A stretch of DNA of 30,847 bases, from contig DKVL01000092.1 in the NCBI GenBank assembly GCA_002491195.1, positions 1 through 30,847 of the forward strand. The letters run 5' to 3'. The DNA comes from Lachnospiraceae bacterium UBA7179 (GTDB taxonomy: Bacteria; Bacillota; Clostridia; Lachnospirales; Lachnospiraceae). The number at the start of each line of letters is the position of its first letter. Positions within the stretch are counted from its first letter, which is position 1. The notes under the pieces are model-generated. The model did no database searches. It was given only the letters and a program-made list of their open reading frames with translations, and was not told where the DNA came from. This document shows, in pieces, positions 7,365 through 14,090 of the stretch. The position numbers and the translations under genes were made by a program.

Positions 7365-8087
7365 CTACCTTCTCTCTTTCTTCTGAATATATCTCAGGTA
7401 GCGCTTTACAAACTCCCTGTAGTTCTGCTTTGCCATAAGCGCCTGTCCCTTTTTCAGATAAACCACTGCCGCGTCGTATTTCCTGACATACTTGAAATTG
7501 ACCAGATAGGCCCTGTGGGGACGGTAAAATTCATCTCCCGCCTTTTGCTCCAGGTCTTTCATCTTCCCATAGTATTCGATATCCGCATCCATCGTGTGAA
7601 TGATTACTTTCCGGTCAAACACCTCCGCATAGACAATATCTTCCAGTTCCACTGTAAAATGCTGTCCTCCGGCGGTAACTGTAAGGCTTGGCGTTTCCCT
7701 TTCTTTCGCAGTGTTCTCCAGCTTTTTTTGTTCTTCATACTGCCTGACTGCATTGTGGAGTACTTCCGCAAATTTTCCATTGTGAAACGGTTTTACCAGG
7801 TAATGAAATGCCCCCACGTCAAATGCCTCAAATACAAAATCGTCCAGAGCCGTCACAAAAATAAGAATGGTCTTGTACTTCCTGCGGCGCAATTCCCTGG
7901 CGGTTTCCATACCGTCTTTTCCCGCCATCTGTATATCCAGAAACAAAATATTTGGCTGCCTGTCAGCGCGGAGCAGTTCTTCCCCCGACTGATACAGTGA
8001 CAGCCCGGCATCCGGATAGAGCCTTCTTATCTTTTCCGCTAGCATATTTCTGGTTTCCCTTTCGTCATCACATACTGCAATCTGCAT
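7365..8087 (-). CDS. LytTR response regulator 2
   Basis: 240 residues, starting at an ATG behind AGGAGGTG. The receiver domain has Asp7/Asp8, phosphoacceptor Asp51 in LFLDIQM, Thr79 and Lys99 in LVKPF, all the expected residues. The LytTR domain (about 140-235) includes FYRPHRAYLVNFKYV and a basic C-terminus. It is the first gene of RR2-HK2. The 34-bp element shared with the FlxA-like promoter lies 62 bases upstream, which fits positive autoregulation plus control of the second promoter. Confidence 0.93.
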   Translation of the reverse strand: MQIAVCDDERETRNMLAEKIRRLYPDAGLSLYQSGEELLRADRQPNILFLDIQMAGKDGMETARELRRRKYKTILIFVTALDDFVFEAFDVGAFHYLVKPFHNGKFAEVLHNAVRQYEEQKKLENTAKERETPSLTVTAGGQHFTVELEDIVYAEVFDRKVIIHTMDADIEYYGKMKDLEQKAGDEFYRPHRAYLVNFKYVRKYDAAVVYLKKGQALMAKQNYREFVKRYLRYIQKKERR

Positions 8088-8149
8088 TTTTTCACCTCCT
8101 CAGATCAGTTTATAGAATGATATCGGAAAATGATCTTTTCTGCGCTGGC

Positions 8150-8183
8150 AAAATGATGCGAAACGGATATTTTTCGCTGTAAA
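8150..8183 (-). promoter_or_regulatory. Copy A of the shared 34-bp element, upstream of RR2-HK2
   Basis: On the plus strand it begins AAAATGATG, has GAAACGGAT in the middle and ends CGCTGTAAA; 27 of 34 positions equal the element at 5909-5942. It is followed, in the direction of transcription, by GATCATTTTCC and possible -10 sequences TATCAT or TATAAA, then the RR2 ribosome site. The most likely reading is an operator for RR2. The alternative is a shared promoter for an unknown factor. Confidence 0.6.
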
Positions 8184-8288
8184 CTCCACATATCTTGGCA
8201 GAACCCCCAGTGTCCCCCAAATCCTGCCCCATTCGTTTCGCTTGACCAATATTAGGAATTACCAGATTTGCGACATGATTTTTCGGCG

Positions 8289-9143
8289 TTAATGCTCATA
8301 GTAGACAACATTATCCAATCCCTGTGTTGTATAAGCTTCCAAAATACTGCCATCTGCAGCATTTACCACACAATTGTAATTAAGCAGATCATTCAAATCC
8401 ATCCCATCTTTAACATTGTTAAATATTATGGAATAGGCAATCGTCCCTTTGTCCTTTTCCTTTATCTCACTCCAGTCTGCCACACATAGATCTGAACTCC
8501 AGCCGTAAGTTTCATCTATGACTAATTCCAGTTGCTTTCCTTTTCCGCCAAGATCAGTCTCCATCGCTTTCATTGCTATTTCTATCGCTTCCTCTTCGCT
8601 GATTCCGTTTGCCGCTTTTACCTTTTCTTCAAGCATTGCTCTCTTGGCACGATCCTCCGCTTCATATTCGGCAGCCGTCTTTCTGTTCGTGTTGAAGGCG
8701 ATCCGGAAATTACAGTCAATAATCTCCAACAGCTCCTCGTCCGAAAGCTCTCTGTCCGGCAGATAATATTCTCCCGTAGACCTGATATAGCAGAGCGTTC
8801 CCTCTGTCACATCCTCCGGGCTGTCCACCTCCTGGATCATCTTTTCCGGCTTTGCAGTTTCCATCTGATAAGACTCCTGCAGCTCTTTCATGCGCTCCTG
8901 TTCCTTGTCGGAGTACGCCCGCATGATCCGTTCTGTCTCTTCACCCTGTTTCTGCTCATTTTCCTGTGCCTGGGCAGTGTCCGCAGCAGACTCCACTTCC
9001 TCACTCCCCGGCTGCTCTTCTGAAATCACCAGTGGAGCTTCCGCACCTGTCTGCTGGCTTGTGCTCTCTGTACTGCTGCATCCGGTTATCATAAAAGCAA
9101 TTGCACATAAAAAAGGCATTATTACTTTTGTTGTCTTTTTCAT
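8289..9143 (-). CDS. Lipoprotein paralogous to the adjacent anti-sigma ectodomain
   Basis: 284 residues. The start MKKTTKVIMPFLCAIAFM leads to the lipobox ITGC, giving a lipid anchor near residue 22; the ATG at 9143 follows AGGAGA, and the longer frame to 9194 is ignored. After a low-complexity Glu/Gln/Ser linker, residues about 80-280 align with the ectodomain of the preceding anti-sigma gene: shared blocks are RAYSD.E.ER, EGTLCYIR.TG, LSDEELLEIID, GISEEEAIEIAMK, ETDLG and DGSIL. The C-terminal part resembles a PepSY-type domain. It lies downstream of sigma and anti-sigma genes, so a role as a surface ligand trap, decoy or co-sensor is plausible but unproven. Confidence 0.8.
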   Translation of the reverse strand: MKKTTKVIMPFLCAIAFMITGCSSTESTSQQTGAEAPLVISEEQPGSEEVESAADTAQAQENEQKQGEETERIMRAYSDKEQERMKELQESYQMETAKPEKMIQEVDSPEDVTEGTLCYIRSTGEYYLPDRELSDEELLEIIDCNFRIAFNTNRKTAAEYEAEDRAKRAMLEEKVKAANGISEEEAIEIAMKAMETDLGGKGKQLELVIDETYGWSSDLCVADWSEIKEKDKGTIAYSIIFNNVKDGMDLNDLLNYNCVVNAADGSILEAYTTQGLDNVVYYEH

Positions 9144-9210
9144 CCTCTCGTCTCCTATTCTGATCCATTTTTCTTTCATCCACGCTCTTTTCATCGAACC
9201 GCATATTTTT

Positions 9211-9259
9211 CAGCCAGGGAATCAGAAAAGACATCGCTGCTTTTCTGATTCCCTGGCTG
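9211..9259 (-). repeat. Perfect 20-bp inverted repeat between anti-sigma and lipoprotein genes
   Basis: The arm CAGCCAGGGAATCAGAAAAG (9211-9230) is perfectly repeated in inverse at 9240-9259, with a 9-base loop. It lies 25 bases after the anti-sigma stop. On the minus strand it is followed by an A-run, not a T-run, so it is a poor intrinsic terminator. A transcript-stabilising or processing hairpin that sets different levels of the two flanking genes is more likely. A protein operator is also possible. Confidence 0.75.
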
Positions 9260-9283
9260 TATTTTGATACTTAAAAACAGTCT

Positions 9284-10171
9284 TTACTGCGCACTTTCGG
9301 TTGAATACGTATGCAGAATGCTTCCATCCACAGCATCAATGAGATATCCATAAACAGCATGGCTGTCCGTGTTCCCAAAGCTTACCTCATAGATCACGCC
9401 CGCCTTGCTCTCCAATTCGGCATAATCTGATGCGTCCAGTAAGCTCGCACTTCTGCCCAGGCTGTCTGTCATCAGTTCCAGTCCATCTGCCGCATCGCCA
9501 AGATCCGTTTCAAACTGTTTCTTTGCAATCTCTACCGCCTCGTCTCCACTTATTCCGCCTGCATCCTGCAGGATCTTTTTGAGACGCGCTTCTTTTTCCT
9601 TCGATTCCGCTCTGGCATCCTGCACCTGTGAGCCATGCGCAACAGCGTAGCTCATCTTATGCTGAAAGTCAATAATCTCCAGCATCTCCTCGTCTGTCAT
9701 TTCCTGCGCCGGCAGATTGAAAACACCCGTAGCCCTGATATAACAGAGTGTTCCCTCCGGCGCCGCATCCGCATCGTCCACCTGTGCAATGACCTTTTCG
9801 GGGAATGTTCCGCTCTCATACGCCTGCCAGAGCGCTTTACTGCGTTCCTTTTCCCTGTCAGAATATGCTCTTGAAAAACCGTCAGCCAGTACGTTCTGCG
9901 ACTGAACCATATCGTTTAAGTCTTTCATTTCCTCCCCGGGAACGCTCTCCATTCTCTCCGTTACCACGCTTGCCACAAACGCCCGCACCGGAGTGCTGAT
10001 CACGCCTGCCGTCAGCGCCAATGCTGCCGCAGCTGCCGCCATTCTTTTCCAGTTCCACGCCTTTTTATTCCCATTTTCCATCCGGCTCTGAACATTCATC
10101 ATGATCTCCTCCTGCATTTCTGATGAAATGTGCACCTGATCCATTACTTCCTTTACCTCATATCCGTCCAT
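9284..10171 (-). CDS. Probable membrane-anchored anti-sigma factor with PepSY-like ectodomain
   Basis: 295 residues. A short cytosolic N-terminus (1-42, KEVMDQVHISSEMQEEIMM) precedes a single membrane segment at about 44-70 (Ala-rich, then LALTAGVISTPVRAFVASVV). The remaining about 225 residues would be extracellular and include EGTLCYIRATG, MTDEEMLEIID, GISGDEAVEIAKK, and a C-terminal strand set ending DAVDGSIL, similar to PepSY domains. Its start lies 3 bases after the ECF sigma stop, the classic arrangement for a sigma/anti-sigma pair: the N-terminus would hold the sigma factor and the ectodomain would sense. There is no recognisable zinc-binding anti-sigma motif. The next gene encodes a lipoprotein with the same ectodomain. 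Confidence 0.75.
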   Translation of the reverse strand: MDGYEVKEVMDQVHISSEMQEEIMMNVQSRMENGNKKAWNWKRMAAAAAALALTAGVISTPVRAFVASVVTERMESVPGEEMKDLNDMVQSQNVLADGFSRAYSDREKERSKALWQAYESGTFPEKVIAQVDDADAAPEGTLCYIRATGVFNLPAQEMTDEEMLEIIDFQHKMSYAVAHGSQVQDARAESKEKEARLKKILQDAGGISGDEAVEIAKKQFETDLGDAADGLELMTDSLGRSASLLDASDYAELESKAGVIYEVSFGNTDSHAVYGYLIDAVDGSILHTYSTESAQ

Positions 10172-10174
10172 CCG

Positions 10175-10666
10175 TTATAGGCCTCCTTCCATGGTGTCTG
10201 ACACCATACCAACTGCTTCCCGCATCTGTTTCCTTCCCCTCAGCAGCCTTGTTTTCACTGCACTTTCCGTGATTCCCAGAATATCCGCTATTTCCTTGAT
10301 CTGATACCCTTCGACATAGTGCAGATAAAGGACTGTTTTTTGCTTTACTGGCAGTTCGAGAAGTTCTCTGAATATTTCTTTTTGTTCCGGCGCCGCAAGA
10401 GTGTTTTCTACTTCGTCGATGGAAACCTTCGGGTGCCGGAGCCGGAAGCGTATCATGTCCATGCAGATATTGGTAGCCACCTTGATCAGCCAGGCCTTTT
10501 CATGCTCCTCATCACGAAACTCCGGCTTTTTTTCCAGATACCGGCAAAAGGTATCTTGGATGGCATCCTGAACATCCTGCTCATTGCAGAGTATGACGAT
10601 GCAGACCTTGTAGAGTGTGTCGCTGTATTTTATGACCGCTTCCCTGATGTCCTTCTCGATATCCAT
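10175..10666 (-). CDS. ECF-type RNA polymerase sigma factor
   Basis: 163 residues from the ATG at 10666, preceded by AGGAGGTG; a 20-residue upstream extension lacks a ribosome site. Region 2 is seen as NEQDVQDAIQDTFCRYL and AWLIKVATNICMDMIR (core RNA polymerase and -10 contacts). Region 4 is VLYLHYVEGYQIKEIADILG with the helix-turn-helix SAVKTRLLRGRKQM (-35 contact). Length and domains are typical of small ECF sigma factors. It is the first gene of a sigma, anti-sigma, lipoprotein unit. A TGTAAC-type element just upstream may be its own target promoter. Confidence 0.93.
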   Translation of the reverse strand: MDIEKDIREAVIKYSDTLYKVCIVILCNEQDVQDAIQDTFCRYLEKKPEFRDEEHEKAWLIKVATNICMDMIRFRLRHPKVSIDEVENTLAAPEQKEIFRELLELPVKQKTVLYLHYVEGYQIKEIADILGITESAVKTRLLRGRKQMREAVGMVSDTMEGGL

Positions 10667-10690
10667 GTGTTTCACCTCCTTTGCTTTAAA

Positions 10691-10717
10691 CACGTATAAC
10701 ATGCGCAAAAGGTTACA
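10691..10717 (-). promoter_or_regulatory. Candidate autoregulated ECF promoter
   Basis: On the minus strand TGTAAC (10717-10712) is followed after 17 bases by CGTG (10694-10691), resembling the TGAAAC/CGT layout of SigW-like ECF promoters. The predicted start would lie about 20 bases before the sigma ATG, with the ribosome site at 10680-10673. The match is imperfect and rests on one site. Confidence 0.35.
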
Positions 10718-10858
10718 TTTTCCCACAAATTATTTTATTGCCTTTAGGGACTGATGTGTTATTTCCTTCCCCGCTCTCGTTCCAGCTCCTCCAGATCACT
10801 CATTACCCCAATTCCCCTTGTGTCAAGTTAGTGACATGGACTTTTTCAAAATGTACGA

Positions 10859-10895
10859 TAAAAAGCAGGATATCTTTGCCAAGAATTCCTGCTTT
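10859..10895 (-). terminator. Intrinsic terminator upstream of the sigma operon
   Basis: Arms AAAGCAGGA (10862-10870) and TCCTGCTTT (10887-10895) pair perfectly across a 16-base loop, and on the minus strand the stem ends in five T (10864-10860). It would end transcription from the decayed gene at 11034-11479. The rest of 10718-11033 holds no gene I can support; a 14-codon frame at 10759-10803 is too short to judge. Confidence 0.65.
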
Positions 10896-11033
10896 CATAA
10901 TCCACTATATCGCTTGTAAATAGTTGACATGTACTTCCGTTTTACACAAAGACCAATCGCAATACTTTTGAGAAATATTATTTATAAATATTACCATCAT
11001 CAAGGCTTCTTGTTTTCCATAAACCTTTTAATA

Positions 11034-11479
11034 TCATTTCAAATATGTCATGATGACAGCTTTTAATCGGTGTTCTCCGGACTCATACATGATGCACTTG
11101 CGATTATCTTCATCATTCACATCGATAAGAACATTCATGCCATATTGGTCTGCGATATCCAAAACATCCTCAAAAGGAATATAACCAATCTCGATATACC
11201 CCCGCAATTTCCTTTCGAACTGCAGAACATCAATATGCCGTGTACAGTCATCCATGTTTGTAAAAACAATCAGATTTCCATCCTCACAAAGTACCTTTTC
11301 AATCGTTGTAAGTTCAGTAATGAAACCTCTTCCTTCGAAATTAAATTCCACTCTGGTTGATCAGCAACATATTTTTCAAATTCTTACATCTCTGCGTACT
11401 CCTTATTTCCAACAAGTTTCTTTAACCGACATCTATTTTAGTAATAAGGAAAGTACCTTGGGGCGGGCGCCTTTCCCAT
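11034..11479 (-). pseudogene. Uncharacterised ~146-residue protein gene, inactivated by two stops and a 5-bp duplication
   Basis: An ATG at 11479, behind GGGAG, opens MGKAPAPRYFPYY, then TAA. The same frame continues as NRCRLKKLVGNKEYAEM, a second TAA, then EFEKYVADQPEWN. At that point AATTT is tandemly duplicated (plus strand AAATT at 11338-11342 and 11343-11347). Removing one copy joins EWN to FEGRGFITEL and the open frame to 11034, ending AVIMTYLK. The repaired gene would be 147 codons. A strong promoter still stands upstream. I do not recognise the family. The downstream 105 codons alone, from a GTG at 11351, have no ribosome site. Confidence 0.7.
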
Positions 11480-11500
11480 TTTTCTCCCTATTTTAAAGTA

Positions 11501-11529
11501 ATTATAGCTTTTTAAAGAAAAGCCGTCAA
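11501..11529 (-). promoter_or_regulatory. Strong vegetative promoter of the decayed gene
   Basis: On the minus strand TTGACG (11529-11524), a 17-base spacer and a perfect TATAAT (11506-11501) precede the ATG at 11479 and its GGGAG site. This is the clearest housekeeping-type promoter in the window, yet it drives a gene that is no longer intact. The adjacent 11530-11674 holds no feature I can name. Confidence 0.75.
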
Positions 11530-11674
11530 TAAAGAGATTAAATTGAGAAAATATACATCTATTATTTGCGTTCTTAGGAACTGTTAATAAATTACTCCTG
11601 AATAGTGCGCAGGATTTTTCTTCGAGAGTGCTACTCAACAATCAGGCGCATAGTGGACTATGTAACAGTATTTC

Positions 11675-12157
11675 TCACTCAAACTCACCGATGATACTTC
11701 CCTTTTGAATGACATGCTCTTCTGCCTTTTTCAAAAAATTTCTTTTCATTGAATTGACGTTTATGTTTATTTCACAATCTAGAGAATAGATTGTAAAACG
11801 GTAAGTATGTTTTTTCCCTTTCGGAGGCTTCGGCCCCGCATAACGGTGCAGACCATATCCTACCCCCTGACGGGCATTCCCCAGCACTGGCACTGTCTTA
11901 CCAGCAGGAATATTTTTCTTTATTCTGTCGGTAGCAGGAATGTTCCAAATAATCCAATGCGTAAAATTCTTAATCGGGTGTGATAAATCTTCCAATGTAA
12001 CAGCGAGGGTCTTTGCATTCGGTAATAGATTCTTTATCACAAATTCCGGCGATATATCCTGCCCTCGTCCAGTATATTCGATGGGAAATTTGCTTCCGTT
12101 GTCCATATCAATGCACTCAAATTCCAAAACAGTGTTATCCATAATTTCCTGCATCAT
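11675..12157 (-). CDS. YbhB/YbcL-type PEBP family protein
   Basis: 160 residues. The phosphatidylethanolamine-binding / Raf-kinase-inhibitor-like fold is shown by TGRGQDISPEF near 30-40, THWIIWNIPAT near 66-76, and GLHRYAGPKPPKGKKHTYRF near 103-122, including the ligand-pocket motif HRYxGPxPPxGxxHxY. There is no signal peptide, so it is cytosolic. The bacterial function of the family is not settled. The start, behind GGGGAGG, overlaps the stop of the TetR fragment by 4 bases (ATGA), so the two were once one operon and the protein was probably under that regulator's control. The gene itself looks intact. Confidence 0.88.
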   Translation of the reverse strand: MMQEIMDNTVLEFECIDMDNGSKFPIEYTGRGQDISPEFVIKNLLPNAKTLAVTLEDLSHPIKNFTHWIIWNIPATDRIKKNIPAGKTVPVLGNARQGVGYGLHRYAGPKPPKGKKHTYRFTIYSLDCEININVNSMKRNFLKKAEEHVIQKGSIIGEFE

Positions 12158-12640
12158 CTTTCCTCCCCTCCATACTCATTCTTTAATGACCGAATCAATG
12201 TTTCTACCATATAGGAATAGCTTTCGTCAGCATCTACCATCGTTCCAAAAAAACCCGCTTCCTCCAAAGTAATAAATCCATGCATGGCGCTGCGTATTGT
12301 CCGGCTAAAATGAATGATGTCCTTTTCTGATAGACCGCAGGCTTCCAATACAGGATATAAACGGTGTACAAGGTTTTGCCCTTTTTCAATTAAATCGGAG
12401 CCTCCTGTAGACGGAATTTTGACTATTGTTTTATATAATTCTGGATTTTCCCTTGCAAATCTCCGATATCCTATTGCTATATGGTAAAGCGTATCAAAAG
12501 ACGATTCACATTCTGTTCCGCTATATAGCTGTCCTGCCATCCTTTCAAATGCAAGCTGCCCGATATTAGAAGTCAGCTCTGACAGACTGCTGATATGATT
12601 ATATAGAGATGCTGTTTTCACGCCTAATCTATCCGACTTT
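12154..12640 (-). pseudogene. TetR-family regulator lacking its N-terminus
   Basis: The readable part begins inside the DNA-binding helix-turn-helix (SDRLGVKTASLYNHISSLSEL) and continues through a C-terminal ligand-binding domain of WHG type (LYHIAIGYRRFARENPELY, then GFITLEEAGFFG and SYSYMVETLIRSL). TetR proteins normally have about 25-30 residues before this point, including helix 1; here the sequence instead runs straight into the end of the GH30 gene. The only upstream in-frame start is a TTG inside GH30 with no ribosome site. The fragment overlaps the PEBP start. It is most likely dead for DNA binding, truncated by the event that placed the glycan locus here. Confidence 0.75.
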
Positions 12641-12653
12641 AGATGTTCATTGC

Positions 12654-13979
12654 TTACTCCCAACAGCAAGTCATGATCGAATGCTTTTTGATCTCCATTT
12701 TACCACTGTTTTTTCCGTCCGCATTCAGCACAAATGCGATGTCTTTATCTGAGCGGTTCAGAAGCACCAGCGCCTTGCTGTTGTCTTCATTTACAAAGGC
12801 CGTCGCCTCGATATCCGGGGAATACTTTGAGACAAGGATCCGCCTGGCTCCCGGACGGATAAACCGGCTGAAATGACCAATATAATAATAAGACAATTTC
12901 ACATTGATTGTGTCCGTGTCAACATCACACATTACCGGCGCATCGCAGTAATTTCCCACATGGTTTGGTCCGCCCTGTCTGTCGAGGATCAGGTTCCAGT
13001 CGATAAATCCGTTCATGCCGGCATTGAAATCCCCGATCATATCATGCGCGTACATCTCGGCATGGCGCACCTGGCTGTCTGCCGCGTAGCGCGAGTACTC
13101 CACACAGCCCTCCGTAAAGATCAGTTCCTTGTCGGGATATCTCCTGCGCACCTCCGCCAGCGCGTCAAAATGATCCCCTGTATACCAGTGAAATGCGATG
13201 CCATCGATCGTCTCCTGTGCGCCCTCCACGCCAAAGCTCTCATCCGCACGATCCAGAATAATCTCTTTGTTGTGATCCCACACATTGATTTTCACATCTG
13301 TATGCCCAGCATTATCCAGCGCCGGCCTGAGATACTTGCAGGCAAATTCCGCCTCCTCCGCGCCTGAAAAAATACAGGAATCCCAAGTCTGAACTGCCGC
13401 TGGCTCATTCTGGACTGTCAGCCTCTGAATCCGTATCCCTTCTTTTTCATAAGCACTCACATACCGCGCAGCCATCTCTGCCCACATTGGATAAAATTCC
13501 TTCTTGAGCTTTCCCCCGTGGTTCATGTCCCCGTTCGTCTTCATAAACGCGGGCGGGCTCCACGGAGACGCCAGAAAGCAGATCTCCTTATTTCTGTCCA
13601 GCGCCGCCTTGACCAGCGGGATAATATATTTCCTGTCCCTGTCGATCGAAAAGCTGTTTAACTCCTTATCCTGCGCATCTGTCACATAGGCGTAGTTCCC
13701 CAGCGCGAAGTCGCAGCTCTGGATATGCAGCCTGCAGAAATTATAGTTATTACCATCGTTTCCAAAGTATAAGCCAAGAAGCTGCCGCTGTTTTTCCTGA
13801 CTCATTTTGGAATAGGTATAGGCTGCAGCCTCTGTGATCGCCCCGCCAATGCCCAATATTTTCTGATAAGTAACTTTCGGATACACGCGCACCTGCTGCA
13901 TCTCCCCTCCGCTGCCCGTCGTAAAACCAACTTCTGTTTCCTGAAACTGAATATCCTTGTCTGACCTGTAACACTTCAT
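12654..13979 (-). CDS. GH30 family glycoside hydrolase
   Basis: 441 residues, without signal peptide, so cytosolic. The ATG at 13979 follows AAGGAGG at good spacing. The GH30 (beta/alpha)8 barrel is shown by GIGGAITEAAAYTYSKMS near 43-60, ASPWSPPAFMKTNG near 137-150, the acid/base Glu192 in LTVQNEPA and the nucleophile Glu290 in LIFTEGCVEY. A C-terminal beta domain (about 385-441) ends in a typical way. GH30 enzymes are retaining beta-glycosidases; known activities include beta-glucosidase, beta-1,6-glucanase, beta-xylosidase and glucuronoxylanase, and I cannot choose between them. It follows importer 1 and probably acts on oligosaccharides brought in by it. It is last in that operon and abuts the TetR fragment. 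Confidence 0.9.
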   Translation of the reverse strand: MKCYRSDKDIQFQETEVGFTTGSGGEMQQVRVYPKVTYQKILGIGGAITEAAAYTYSKMSQEKQRQLLGLYFGNDGNNYNFCRLHIQSCDFALGNYAYVTDAQDKELNSFSIDRDRKYIIPLVKAALDRNKEICFLASPWSPPAFMKTNGDMNHGGKLKKEFYPMWAEMAARYVSAYEKEGIRIQRLTVQNEPAAVQTWDSCIFSGAEEAEFACKYLRPALDNAGHTDVKINVWDHNKEIILDRADESFGVEGAQETIDGIAFHWYTGDHFDALAEVRRRYPDKELIFTEGCVEYSRYAADSQVRHAEMYAHDMIGDFNAGMNGFIDWNLILDRQGGPNHVGNYCDAPVMCDVDTDTINVKLSYYYIGHFSRFIRPGARRILVSKYSPDIEATAFVNEDNSKALVLLNRSDKDIAFVLNADGKNSGKMEIKKHSIMTCCWE

Positions 13980-14053
13980 ATACAAAACCTCCTTCTCTCT
14001 ATCAAGCAGAAAATATTCTTCTTCCCTGCTGCCGCACCAGCGTGTGCAAAACA

Positions 14054-14084
14054 GGGAGAGTACTGATGACTCCCATACTCTCCC
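14054..14084 (-). terminator. GC-rich hairpin between binding protein 1 and GH30
   Basis: GGGAGAGTA (14054-14062) pairs with TACTCTCCC (14076-14084). It lies just past the binding-protein stop, and on the minus strand it is followed by TGTTTTG. It may be a partial terminator or a 3' stabiliser that raises binding-protein mRNA relative to GH30. Confidence 0.55.
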
Positions 14085-14090
14085 CCTGCA

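Noticed and set aside
10759..10803. 14-codon minus-strand frame (MSDLEELERERGRK) upstream of the sigma gene
   Set aside because: Too short to judge. It has a GGGG-type ribosome site and could be a leader peptide or the end of a lost gene, but nothing decides this.
11438..11641. 67-codon minus-strand frame
   Set aside because: It overlaps the promoter and 5' end of the decayed gene and has no domain or ribosome site.
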